Program-made: the position numbers and the translations under genes | Notes under the pieces: model-generated | What the model saw: only the letters and a program-made list of their open reading frames with translations | Database searches by the model: none | Told to the model about the DNA's origin: nothing | DNA from: Streptomyces sp. WAC08241 | GTDB taxonomy: Bacteria; Actinomycetota; Actinomycetes; Streptomycetales; Streptomycetaceae | Direction: 5' to 3' | Length of the DNA: 64,000 bases | NCBI GenBank assembly: GCA_007858575.1 | Contig: CP042279.1 | Coordinates: 6,107,001 to 6,171,000, forward strand | Part shown: positions 16,566 through 25,270 of the stretch, in pieces | How positions within the stretch are numbered: the stretch's first letter is position 1 | Layout of the letters: each line of letters begins with the position of its first letter

Positions 16566-17924
16566 TCACGCCGCCGTGGCGGGGAGCGGCTGGTCCGGGA
16601 GGGGGTCGGCCGGTCCTGGAGGGGAGCCGATCGGTCGGCGGCGGGAGCCGGCCGGTCCGTGGCGGGGAGCGGCTCGTCCGGCAGCGGGATCGCGTGGGCC
16701 GCCGCCTGGATCTCGTCGCGGATCCTCTTCGCCACGAGGTTCTTCCAGGGGGTCCTCGGCAGCAGCCGCACCATGAGCATGCGCAGCGAGATCTTCCACC
16801 GCGAGCCGACGACCATCTCCTTGACGAAGCCCTCCGCCATCCGCTGGTTCCGCTCCACGCCGGGCCGCATGTGCGCCTCGTAGCGGGCGAAGGCCGCGGT
16901 GTGGTCGCCGCCGGACCGGGCCAGCTCGGCCGCCAGGACGTACGCGCCGATCAGGGCCAGGCCGGTGCCCTGCCCGGAGGCGGGCGACGCGCAGTGGGCG
17001 GCGTCGCCGAGGAGGACGACGCGCCCCTTCGACCAGCGGTCCATCTCGACCAGGGCGATCGAGTCGAAGAAGAAGTCGTCGGCGCCGGCCGCGTGGCCGA
17101 GGAGCCGGGGATCTCCCAGCCGTCGCCCGCGAAGGCGTCGGCGAGCAGGCGCTTCTGCGCGGCGGTGTCCCGGTGGTGGTGGGGGAGTTCGTCGGGCGAC
17201 GAGAAGAGGAAGAGGTTCTTCGCGTCCTCCTCGCCCGCCGGGCTGTAGACGCAGACCAGCTTCCCGGGCAGGGCGTGGTACGTCTCCCAGCGGTCGAGCC
17301 CCAGGTGGTCGGGGGCGGTGAAGAGGGAGATGTACGCGCCGAGGTGCCGCTTGAAGCGGTCCTCCTCGCCGAAGACCAGGCGCCGGGTGTTCGAGTGCAG
17401 TCCGTCGGCGCCGACGACCAGGTCGAAGCGGCGTACGGCCCCGCTCTCGAAGGTGACCGTGACGCCCTCCCCGTCCCCGTCCTCGTCCCCGCCGTCCTCC
17501 GTGTCCTCTGCCAGGGCGGCGATCGAGTCGCCGAAGACGTACTCGACGTCGTCGCGGGTCCGCTCGTACAGGATGCGGGCGAGGTCGCCGCGCATGATCT
17601 CGTCGTCTCCTCGACGCGCCCGCCGAAGACGTCGGCGGGCAGCTCGCCGATGGTGCGGCCAGTGCCGTCGACGTACGAACCGCCCCGCATGTCCGTGGAA
17701 TTGGCGCGCACCTCGTCGAGGACGCCCATCCGGCGGCAGACCTCGATCGCGGTGCCGCGGACGTCCACCTTGTAGCCGCCGGTGCGGAGTTCGGGTGCGC
17801 GCTCGACGACGGTGGGGACGAAGCCGTGGCGGTGCAGCCAGAAGGCGAGGGCCGGTCCGGCGATCGAGGCGCCGGAGACCAGGACGGTGCGGGCGGGGCG
17901 GGCGGAACGGGCGGTGCTGCTCAT
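16566..17924 (-). CDS. FAD-dependent aromatic monooxygenase (PHBH-type)
   Basis: About 450 residues. Near the N-terminus, TVLVSGASIAGPALAFWLHR is the FAD dinucleotide motif, with VVERAPELRTGGYKVDVRGT after it. RFDLVVGADGLHSNTRRLVF is the D-G motif and GRVVLLGDAAHCASPASGQG then TGLALIGAYVLAAEL is the G-D motif. These define class A flavin hydroxylases, which use NAD(P)H and O2. The ATG at 17924 has GAGGAG 10 bases upstream. Breaks near 17603, 17095 and 16600. The upstream tetR on the same strand and an operator in the gap suggest substrate-induced expression. Confidence 0.86.
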   Translation of the reverse strand: MSSTARSARPARTVLVSGASIAGPALAFWLHRHGFVPTVVERAPELRTGGYKVDVRGTAIEVCRRMGVLDEVRANSTDMRGGSYVDGTGRTIGELPADVFGGRVEETTRSCAATSPASCTSGPATTSSTSSATRSPPWQRTRRTAGTRTGTGRASRSPSRAGPYAASTWSSAPTDCTRTPGAWSSARRTASSGTSARTSPSSPPPTTWGSTAGRRTTPCPGSWSASTARRARRTRRTSSSSRRPTNSPTTTGTPPRRSACSPTPSRATAGRSPAPRPRGRRRRLLLRLDRPGRDGPLVEGARRPPRRRRPLRVARLRAGHRPGPDRRVRPGGRAGPVRRRPHRGLRPLRGAHAARRGAEPADGGGLRQGDGRRLAVEDLAAHAHGAAAAEDPLEEPRGEEDPRRDPGGGPRDPAAGRAAPRHGPAGSRRRPIGSPPGPADPLPDQPLPATAA

Positions 17925-17973
17925 GGCAGGACTCCTCGTCGGTGGCGCGGGCGCTCTCCGGCCCGCGCACATG

Positions 17974-18017
17974 ACTATACGGATGTTCTACACGCGCGTC
18001 TATGACGCTTGTATAGT
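17974..18017. promoter_or_regulatory. Putative TetR operator upstream of the monooxygenase
   Basis: ACTATAC (17974-17980) and GTATAGT (18011-18017) form a perfect 7-bp inverted repeat 44 bp end to end, enclosing TTCTACACG and CGTCTATGACG. The stretch is AT-rich and lies 50 bp before the monooxygenase start. The adjacent tetR product is the likely binder; the wide spacing may mean two half-site pairs. Confidence 0.5.
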
Positions 18018-18025
18018 TCTTCTGC

Positions 18026-18106
18026 GGGGACCCCGCGCGGCTCCGCGCGGGCCCCGAAGACGGCGACGCCGGCGGCGGTCCGCGGTGCGGGCTGCCGCCG
18101 GCGTCG
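18026..18106 (-). terminator. Two strong hairpins after the tetR gene
   Basis: CGACGCCGGCGGC (18064-18076) pairs perfectly with GCCGCCGGCGTCG (18094-18106), a 13-bp stem. A second GC hairpin (GGGGACCCCGCGCGG with GCGCGGGCCCC) occupies about 18026-18055. Both lie just past the minus-strand tetR stop at 18135 and precede the monooxygenase promoter region. Confidence 0.7.
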
Positions 18107-18134
18107 GCGACAGGACGGGGAAGGAGGGGTGCGG

Positions 18135-18781
18135 CTATCTGGTCGGCTTCTTGCCGGTGATGCCCAGGTGGACCAACAGGGCCAGGTTCGGCTTCAGTTC
18201 GGCCTGCTTCACGCCCCAGGTCTGGAAGCCCTTCTGGTGGCCCGCGACCGCGGCCAGCATCGTCACCAGGGAGCCGGCCATCGCGGCGGGGCTGACGTCC
18301 TTGTCGACCTTGCCCTTGGCCTGGAGCTCCTTCACCGCGTCCGTCAGGGAGTTGGTGACCGAGTTCAGGATCTTCATGCGGATCTTGTAGAACTGCTTGT
18401 CGCCCTCGGCGGCGCCGAGGTCCACGACCCGGAGGATCGCGTCGTGCTTGCGCCAGAAGTCCAGGAAGCCTTCGACGAGTTCCTCGGAGGACTGCCAGCC
18501 GGCCTTGCCGACCCAGGAGCGGCCGGAGGCCAGGTCGGCCAACCCGGCACCCTCCTTCGCCATCTCCTCCGCGATCTCCAGAACCGCCCCTCGACGTCCG
18601 GGAAGTACTGATAGAACGTCGCGGGTGAAGTACCCGCCTTCCGGGCCACGTCGATGACCTTGACGTCCCGGTAGGGCGAGGAGCTGAGCATCTCACCGAG
18701 GCAGTCGAGCAGCTTCTGCCGCGTCGCCTGGCCGCGTCGACCGGCCACGCGGCCGTCGACGGTGCGTACTTGTCCTGTCAT
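18135..18781 (-). CDS. TetR-family regulator, probable monooxygenase repressor
   Basis: About 215 residues. RRGQATRQKLLDCLGEMLSS then SPYRDVKVIDVARKAGTSPA, TFYQYFPDVE is the TetR helix-turn-helix. After a frame break near 18585 come ELVEGFLDFWRKHDAILRVV, DKQFYKIRMKILNSVTNSLT and AAMAGSLVTMLAAVAGHQKG, a helical ligand domain. The ATG at 18781 begins MTGQVRTVDGRVAG. It is transcribed toward the monooxygenase gene but separated from it by terminators and an AT-rich operator, so control is probably exerted at that second promoter. Confidence 0.83.
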
Positions 18782-19188
18782 GCCGTCAGCTTACCGACGG
18801 GGCCTCGGGGCGCGATTCGGCCGACTGCAAATGGGGTGCGCCCTCGTGCTTCCGTGTTCTGCGAGGTGGATGCGGGTTTGGACCGGAAGGCGGGATCGGG
18901 GAGGGTCGATATTGCGTCAATGTCGGCGGTGCTTCCGGTGTCGGTGGCGGTGGCGGTGCCGGTGCGGGTGGCAGTGGCGCCGGGGAGCGGGAGGGCGGCC
19001 GGGGCCGGGCGGGGCTGGCCGGGGCCGAACGGGCGATCCCCCACCCGAATAGAGTTATGAACAGTCTGTGGACAACTTCGGTGGACAACCCGAGCATCCC
19101 GGGCCTCCCAAGGGTTCCGCCCCGCCGGACCGCTCCTCCCCCGCCCGCCGCACCGTGCGGGCCGGTGGCGCCGCCCTAGCGTGGGGCC
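18782..19188. other. Non-coding gap with two DnaA-box-like motifs
   Basis: No convincing gene in 407 bp. It contains a low-complexity GGTGGCGGTG-type stretch (about 18944-18990) and, at 19067-19088, TGTGGACAA followed 13 bp later by GGTGGACAA. The first is the reverse complement of TTGTCCACA, the DnaA box preferred in Streptomyces. The VOC gene promoter must lie in the last part of this gap. Confidence 0.45.
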
Positions 19189-20054
19189 ATGGCCGTACGT
19201 ACTGAGGGCACCCCGTGCTGGGTGGACGCGCAGCTCCCCGACCTGGAGGCGGGCAAGCGCTTCTACGGCGAACTCTTCGGCTGGACCTTCGACCCCGACC
19301 GCGACGAGGCCCTCCTGCGCGGCCGCCGGGTCGCCGGGCTCGTCCCCAAGCGGGACGGCCGCATGCCCACCACCTGGACCGTCTACCTCGCCACCGAGAA
19401 CGCGGGCACCCTCGCCGCCCGGATCAGGGCCGCCGACGGCCGGATGGTCATGGATCCGTACCCCGTCGGCCCCTTCGGCGTCCTGGCGCTCGCCGCCGAC
19501 CCCGGCGGCGCTGTCTTCGGCCTCCGCCAGGCGGGCGACGACGACGGCTTCGCGGCGGTGAACGAGCCGGGCGCCTTCTGCTGGATGGAGGTGTACACGC
19601 GCCGCCCCGACGCCGTCGACACCTTCTACGCCACCGTCTTCGGCTACCTCGGCCGCCAGGCCGACCCCGAGGAGGAGGGCGCGGGCCCCGGCCCCGACTA
19701 CCGCGTCTGGTCGCCCCCGGCTCCCGGCCCGGCGACGACAGCGCCTTCGGCGGCCGGGCCGTCATCACCGACGACTTCCCCGCCGAGATGCCCGGCCACG
19801 TCCTCGTCTACTTCTGCGTGGACGACTGCGACGGGGCCTGCGACACCACCGTCCGGCTCGGCGGCCGGGTCGTCACCCCGGCCCGCGACACCCCGCACGG
19901 CCGCGTCGCCGTCCTCCGCGACAACCAGGGCGCCCTCTTCGCGGTGCTCGCGGAACCGGAGAACGGCCCCCGCGCCGCACCGGAGAGCGGACCCCGCGCC
20001 GCACCGGAGGACGGACCCCGCGCCGCACCGGAATCGGGCGATACGGACCGATAA
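19189..20054 (+). CDS. Two-domain VOC (glyoxalase/bleomycin-resistance fold) protein
   Basis: About 288 residues. The first VOC domain is EGTPCWVDAQLPDLEAGKRF then YGELFGWTF, with VGPFGVLALAADPGGAVFGL. The second is NEPGAFCWMEVYTRRPDAVD, TFYATVFGYLG, then MPGHVLVYFCVDDCDGACDT and GRVAVLRDNQGALFAVLAEP. The C-terminus has three GPRAAPE(S/D)-type repeats. The frame breaks near 19720. It precedes the afsK-like kinase gene on the same strand. In S. coelicolor an inhibitor of AfsK (KbpA) is, as I recall, encoded beside afsK; this gene is the positional candidate. Confidence 0.78.
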
Positions 20055-20209
20055 GCCCGGAGCCGTCCCGCCCGGTCCGCCCCGCACCGGCCCGCCCCCG
20101 TAGCAGGCGACACCCCGATCCGCCCCCGGTTCGCCACCGGGCCCCCGGACAGGAAGAATCAGGGCCACGGGCCGTACCCTCATGGCCCGTACGGGGAGGT
20201 GGCAGGCAA

Positions 20210-22646
20210 GTGGAACGGCTGACGCAGCACGACCCGAGACGCATCGGGCCCTTCGAGGTGCTGGGCCGGCTCGGCGCGGGCGGAATGGGCCTGGTCTATC
20301 TCGCGCGCTCGGCCTCGGGCCGGCGCGTGGCGATCAAGACCGTGCGCACGGAGCTCGCGGAGGACCAGTTGTTCCGGGTCCGCTTCACCCGCGAGGTGGA
20401 GGCCGCCCGGGCCGTCTCGGGCTTCTACACGGCCGCCGTCGTCGACGCCGACCCGCGCGCCGCCGTGCCCTGGCTGGCCACCGCCTACGTACCGGCGCCC
20501 TCCCTCGAGGAGATAGTGAACGAGTGCGGGCCGCTCCCGGCCCAGGCCGTGCGCTGGCTGGCGGCGGGCGTCGCCGAGGCCCTCCAGTCCATCCACGGGG
20601 CGGGCCTGGTCCACCGCGACCTCAAGCCCTCCAACGTCCTCGTCGTCGAGGACGGCCCCCGGGTGATCGACTTCGGCATCGCGTCCGGCGTCTCCAACAC
20701 GCGCCTGACCATGACCAACGTCGCCGTGGGCACCCCCGCCTACATGTCGCCCGAGCAGGCCCGCGACTCGCGCAGCGTCACCGGCGCCAGCGACATCTTC
20801 TCGCTGGGCTCGATGCTGGTCTTCGCCGCCACCGGCCACGCGCCCTACCACGGCGCCAACCCGGTCGAGACCGTCTTCATGCTGCTCCGCGAGGGCCCCG
20901 ACCTGGAGGGCCTGCCCGACGAGCTGCGGCCCCTCATCGACTCCTGCATGCAGATGGACGTCACCCGGCGGCCCAGCCCCGCCGACCTCCAGGCCCAGCT
21001 CGCCCCGCACCTCTTCGGCCCCGGCAGCGACGACAGCGGCACTGCCTCGGCCTGGCTGCCGCTGAGCGCCACCGCCATGATCGAGCGGCGCCGCGGCGGC
21101 GGCTGCACCCCGCCGCCCCGCCCGTCCCGGCCGTGCCCCCGCCCCCGCCGCCGTCGGACCCGCCGGGCCCGTTCCCCGACCCGTACGGGCCGGACCGCGG
21201 GCCCGGGAACGGCGGTAGGCCCGCCCCCGCCCCCGTCGGCGGCCGGCACGCGGGTCCCGCCGAGAGCGCGGGCGGCCCCGTGCGCCTCGGCGGCGGGACC
21301 GTGCCCATCGGCCCCGGCCCCCGGGTCGCCGACACCCGGGCGGCGCTCGCCGTCGGCCGGGGCGCCGACGCGGGCCCCGCGACCGGTTGGATCCGGCCGC
21401 CCGGCGGCGGCCCGCACGGCGCCGAGCCCGGCCCGGCGCCCGGCTCCCGCCCGCTGAACGTGCCCGCGCAGGGCGGCGCCGACCCGACCCAGCCCCCGCC
21501 GGAGCCCGGCCCCTGGCGGCCCTGGCGCTTCCGCATGTCCAACGACGTCTGGGGCACCCCGGTCGTCGACGGCGACCTGCTGTACGTCACCTCCTTCGAG
21601 GTGCACGCCCTGGACACGGGCAGCGGTCGGCGCCAGTTCAAGACCCGGGACGTGGCCTGGTCCATGGCCGTCGCCGGAGGTCGCATCCACGCCTCCGACG
21701 GCCCGACCCTGTACGCCCTCGACGCCGGCGACGGCGGCGAGCGCTGGCGGCTGCACACCGACGCCTGGGTGTACGCGCTCAAGGTCGACCGGGGCACGGT
21801 CGTCACCGGGACGCGCGGCGGCGGGGTGCAGGGCTGGGAGGCCTCCAACGGCGCCAAGCTGTGGGAGGTCACCGGCGCGCAGACCGACTTCGAGACCCCG
21901 GAGGCGGGGCCCGCCGTGCACGGCGACACCGTGTACGTGTGGCGGGACGCCCGGCTCCAGGCCCTCGACGCCCGGACCGGTGCGGAGCGCTGGTCGTACC
22001 CGATCGGGGACGCCGCCTCCTGCGGGGAGTACCCGTACGGGTGGCCCCGGCCGAGGACGGCTATGTGTACGTGTCGGCCGGGACCCGGGTCCTGTCGATC
22101 GACATCGCGGCCGGGCACGTCCGCTGGCACTTCGAGGCGCCCGCCGTCTTCCTCTCCCCGCCGGCCTTCGCGCCGGGACCGGCCGTCACCGGCGGCGGGT
22201 GTACCTCGCCGACCACCTCGGCACGGTGTACGCGCTCGACGCCACCACCGGGCAGGACCGCTGGCGGATCGCGACCGAGCAGCGCCAGTCCACCGAGCCG
22301 GTGCTCGTCGCGGACGGCAACGTGCACGTGGGCAGCGGCAGCGCGCTCTACACGCTCGACGCGGTCACCGGCACGCCCCGGTGGCGGTTCGCGGCGGGCG
22401 GCGAGCTGGTCGGCGCCCCGGTGGTCGCGGACGGCCGGATCCACTTCGGCTCGGCCGACCACGTCCTCTACACCCTGGACGCGACCGGCGGGCAGTTGCG
22501 CTGGAAGCTCGCGACCGGCGGCGAGATCACCGCTCGCCGGTGGCGAAGGGCGGGGTCGTGTACGCGTGCAGCAAGGACCGCTGCGTGTACGCGCTGGACG
22601 CGGTGAAGGGCACGGCGACGGCCGGGGCTCGGCGGCGGCCCGCTGA
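20210..22646 (+). CDS. afsK: Serine/threonine kinase AfsK with PQQ-type beta-propeller
   Basis: About 812 residues. The kinase domain (1-280) has LGRLGAGGMGLVYLARSASG (Gly loop), VAIK, VHRDLKPSNVLVVEDG (catalytic loop), VIDFGIASG and VGTPAYMSPEQARD. A Pro/Gly-rich linker then leads to repeated PQQ-like blades (LYVTSFEVHALDTGSG, LYALDAGDGGERWRL, VYALDATTGQDRWRI, LYTLDATGGQLRWKL), the architecture of AfsK. AfsK autophosphorylates and phosphorylates AfsR on Ser/Thr. No helix for membrane insertion was noticed. The GTG start has GGGGAGG upstream. Breaks near 21105, 22040, 22195, 22545 and 22630. The identity is supported by afsS and afsR 2-5 kb away. Confidence 0.86.
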
Positions 22647-22659
22647 CGGGACCGGCGCC

Positions 22660-23392
22660 TCAGCGGGGCTCGGGCCCGGACCCGTCCGGGCCCCGGCCCT
22701 GGTCCCGGTCCTGATCCCGACCCTGATCCCAGCCCTGGTCCTGGCCGGGCACCTCGAAGGTCCGGGTCGGCTCGGAACCGTAGGGGTCGTAGGGGTCGTA
22801 CGCGCCGGGGCGGAGGGCTCCCGGGGATCGCCCGCGGGGGCCCTGTAGGGGTCGGCGACGGGAGTCGCGCGGGGGTCGGGTCCTGCGTCACGGGGATCGG
22901 GGCCGCCGGACCCGGGCGGGGCGCGTACGACCGGGGCTCCTCCACCTCCCTCCTCCCCACCGGACGCTCGCGGGTCCGCCGTCTCCGCCCCGACATCACG
23001 AGTGCGCCGAGCAGCAGCAGGACGCCGCCGCCGAGGGCGTTCGCCACTCCGTCGCCGAGGCCGGTGCCGTCGCCGTCGACCGTGAGGCCGCCCTGGTACT
23101 GCCCGACCCGCACCATCCAGAAGACGGTGAAGCCGAGGACGACGAGCCCGGCGAGGGCGACGAGGAGGCGGGAGCGGAGGAGCACGCCGATCAGGGTGAG
23201 CAGGGCGGCGAAGGCGAAGGGCAGCAGGAGCGACCACCAGAGGTCGGCCTTCGCGTCGGTGATGCCGGTGAACAGCTCGTCGAGGGCGTAGTCGCGCCCG
23301 TGACGGCCGTCGTACCAGGCACGGAAGGGGCTCCAGACGGCGGCCGTCGCTCCGGCGAGAGCCAGGACGGCGCCGGCGACGTTGCGGATCAT
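22660..23392 (-). CDS. Membrane protein with repetitive Asp/Gln tail, convergent with afsK
   Basis: About 245 residues. MIRNVAGAVLALAGATAAVW opens the first helix. A periplasmic-type loop (YDGRHGRDYALDELFTG) and three more helices follow (LWWSLLLPFAFAALLTLIGV, LVALAGLVVLGFTVFWMVRV, ANALGGGVLLLLGALVM). A long basic/Pro-rich cytoplasmic tail ends YDPYDPYGSEPTRTFEVPGQ and then D-Q-G-x-D-Q-type repeats before the TGA at 22660. Frame breaks near 22878 and 22820 lie in the tail. Function unknown. Its end is 14 bp from the end of afsK. Confidence 0.7.
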
Positions 23393-23515
23393 CGAAGCGG
23401 CCTCCTGGGTGGTCCGGCTCTCGCTCCCGACGCTACGCCGGGTCGGAGGGGCCCGCCACGCGGCGCGGGACGGCCATGAGGGTGGCGCGGACACGACAGC
23501 CAGGAGGGGACGGCG

Positions 23516-24095
23516 ATGGTACGGACACGGGTGAGGCTCGCGGCGACGCTCGCGGTGGTGGTGTTCGCGCTGACCGGGTTCCACAGCGGGAAGGGCGGCC
23601 ACGGCAGCGGCGGCGGCAGCGGCAGCGGGAAGAGCAAGAGCGGCAAGAGCCGGAGCCACTCCTCTTCCTCCGATTCCTCCGATTCCTCCGACGACGACGA
23701 TTCCGGCGGTGGCTGCTCCAGCTCCGAGAAGGACAACGACGACTACGGGTCGAACGACGCCACGGCGACCCCGTCCCCCTTCCCACGGCGACCGGGTCCG
23801 CGGTCGAGGTCGTCGTGGTCGACTGCGTGAAGCCGGCCCGCAAGAAGGGCAAGGGCCGCCTGGCCCGCGGGCGGACACCACGGCGACCCTGGAGATCACC
23901 TCGCACACCGGGGTCGAGAAGACGTACCGGGTCACCCTGGAGTTCAAGGGCGCGGGAGGCAACGCGGTCGACTCGGCCGAGGCCCTCGTCACCGTCGGCG
24001 CCCACGAGGAGAAGACCTTCGAGGTCGCGATGGAGCACCCGAAGACGGTCGACCGAGTGCGGGACTGCTGGGTGTACGACGTCCGCGAGCGGTAG
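23516..24095 (+). CDS. Secreted Ser/Gly/Asp-rich protein
   Basis: About 194 residues. MVRTRVRLAATLAVVVFALT is a signal peptide or N-terminal anchor. Residues 25-80 are an extreme low-complexity Gly/Ser/Lys then Ser/Asp tract. The last 85 residues are ordered: EVVVVDCVKP, LEITSHTGVEKTYRVTLEFK, ALVTVGAHEEKTFEVAMEHP, VRDCWVYDVRER, a small beta domain with two Cys that may pair. It resembles other actinobacterial exported domains built around an Ig-like fold, but I cannot name a family. Breaks near 23790 and 23870. Confidence 0.68.
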
Positions 24096-24097
24096 GC

Positions 24098-24153
24098 GTG
24101 GCCCGGTGGCCCGGTGGCCCGGTGGCCCGGTGGCCCGGTGGCCCGGCGGCCCG
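24098..24153 (+). repeat. 8-bp tandem repeat (GTGGCCCG)n
   Basis: Six perfect head-to-tail copies of GTGGCCCG (24098-24145) plus one GCGGCCCG copy, starting two bases after the stop of the preceding gene. A simple-sequence tract of this kind changes length easily by slippage. It separates the secreted-protein gene from the lipoprotein gene. Confidence 0.9.
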
Positions 24154-24218
24154 GCGGTATCCAGCCGTTCCGGCGGCGGAGGCTGTGCGTCCGCGTGCCC
24201 GCCGACGAGGATGGCCCG

Positions 24219-24637
24219 ATGCGCCCCTCACCCGACCGGCGGTCCTCGCCGGCCTCGCGAGCGTCCTCCTGCTGTCCGGCTGCTCCCCGGTCACCGCACC
24301 GGAGGCGGACCGCCGCGTCCCGCCCACCACTCCCGGCCCCACGGCGACCGCCACCGCCGCGCCCGACGAGGCGGCCCGGACGGCTGGGCGCTACCGCCGG
24401 TCCGGCGGGACGGAGGACGTGTACGGGATCCTGCGGAGATCCGGCCCCGAGGGCGTTCCCGCCCTGACGGTGTGGACGCGCGACCCGGACTCGGACGCCG
24501 AACGATTCGACGCGCTCAGGGCGTCGGTCACCGGCTACCTGGAGCGCGAGGAGGGCCTCTCCTTCGAACAGGGCTACCTGATGGACGTCTTCGGCCCGGA
24601 CGGCTCGCTCCGGCACCGCCTCGACGCGCGCCGGTAG
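24219..24637 (+). CDS. Lipoprotein of about 139 aa
   Basis: With one base restored near 24225 the start reads MRPLTRPAVLAGLASVLLLS then GCSPVTAPEADR, a lipoprotein signal with L-L-S-G-C lipobox. A Pro/Thr/Ala linker follows. The globular part is EDVYGILRRSGPEGVPALTV, WTRDPDSDAERFDALRASVT and EEGLSFEQGYLMDVFGPDGS. Function unknown. The ATG at 24219 has GAGGA upstream. The organisation (short exported gene cluster beside afsK/afsS) suggests cell-envelope roles but nothing more specific. Confidence 0.7.
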
Positions 24638-24649
24638 CCGGACGCGCCG

Positions 24650-24677
24650 AAGGGGCCGGGCAGGTGCCCGGCCCCTT
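24650..24677. terminator. Perfect hairpin terminator
   Basis: AAGGGGCCGGGCA (24650-24662), GG, TGCCCGGCCCCTT (24665-24677): a 13-bp perfect stem with a very tight loop, 12 bp after the lipoprotein stop. Convergent afsS ends at 24841, so it could also stop read-through from that side. Confidence 0.8.
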
Positions 24678-24840
24678 CCTGTGCGGTGGTCCGACCGCGT
24701 CGCGCACGGGCCCGTCCCGGCGGATCCCCCTGGTTCCGCCGGACGTCCCCGAGTCCGTGTGCTCCCCCGTCGGCCGGACCCGTACGGGCCCCGGCGGCTC
24801 CCCCGAAGTCGCCGCCGCGGCCCTCCCCGTCAGGAGTGGA

Positions 24841-25056
24841 CTAGGTGGCCGGCTTCGCCACGTGCTCCTCGTCGCCCGTGACCTTCTCGGTGATCGCGCC
24901 GATCGCCGGCTCCGAGGTGGCGTGCATGTCCTTGGTGGTGACGGTCTCGTCGGCCGGACCGGTGATCTTCGCGGTGATCGCACCGACCGCCGGCTCCGAA
25001 GTGGCGTGCATGTCCTTGGTGGTGATGATCGGGTCCTGCTTGATCGGATCGGTCAT
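24841..25056 (-). CDS. afsS: AfsS-like small regulatory protein with internal repeats
   Basis: Intact, 71 residues. Two nearly identical 22-residue units begin TTKDMHATSEPAVGAIT and TTKDMHATSEPAIGAIT, joined by KITGPADETV. AfsS (AfsR2) proteins are about 60-70 residues with repeated T-x-x-D-x-H-x motifs resembling a sigma-factor segment. They are switched on by phosphorylated AfsR and stimulate antibiotic production. ATG at 25056 has AGGAG 8-9 bases upstream. Its place directly downstream of afsR on the same strand is that of afsS in S. coelicolor. Its molecular mode of action is not known. Confidence 0.75.
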   Translation of the reverse strand: MTDPIKQDPIITTKDMHATSEPAVGAITAKITGPADETVTTKDMHATSEPAIGAITEKVTGDEEHVAKPAT

Positions 25057-25092
25057 GCTCGTCAACTCCTGCGTGTGGTGTCCGTGTCGTGA

Positions 25093-25138
25093 GGGGATTC
25101 GCCCGGCCGTTCCCCCGTGGACAGCCGGGCGAATCCCC
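25093..25138 (-). promoter_or_regulatory. Perfect 15-bp inverted repeat in the afsS leader
   Basis: GGGGATTCGCCCGGC (25093-25107) and GCCGGGCGAATCCCC (25124-25138), 16-base loop. It lies between the AfsR boxes and the afsS ribosome site, 26 bases before the AGGAG. It could be the afsR terminator or a structured element in the afsS transcript. Confidence 0.65.
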
Positions 25139-25235
25139 GGGCCGATCACCCTAGTGCCGCGGGGTGGTGGCCCTCACCGACGGCCCGTCTGCCCCCCGAC
25201 GCGACGGACCGTCATGGGAAGAGCATGTCGTGCGG

Positions 25236-25254
25236 CGATAAACGAACGATGAAC
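25236..25254 (-). promoter_or_regulatory. AfsR/PhoP-type direct-repeat operator upstream of afsS
   Basis: On the minus strand, GTTCATCG (25254-25247) and GTTTATCG (25243-25236) repeat with an 11-bp period, the spacing of AfsR and PhoP direct-repeat sites. It sits about 180 bp upstream of the afsS start, just past the afsR stop. Overlap with a -35 element is expected from S. coelicolor; the -10 is not clear here. Confidence 0.6.
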
Positions 25255-25270
25255 GCCCTGGCGGCGGGGG

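Noticed and set aside
15890..17044. Continuous reading frame joining the flavin monooxygenase to the PdxH-like protein, as if a fusion
   Set aside because: The read-through depends on a frame break near 16600. Restoring one base in a C run gives a monooxygenase stop at 16566, and the PdxH-like protein has its own ATG at 16552 at the family start.
19067..19088. Chromosomal origin of replication
   Set aside because: Only two box-like motifs, and no dnaA, dnaN or dense box array.
18782..19188. Pro/Thr- and Gly-rich open frames on both strands
   Set aside because: They are low-complexity products of GGTGGCGGTG repeats, have no ribosome site and resemble no protein.
20210..22646. Pseudogene call for the kinase
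   Set aside because: All five breaks are one-base losses in G/C runs, with motifs and propeller blades continuing in order, the same as in housekeeping genes here such as fbiC and ubiA.
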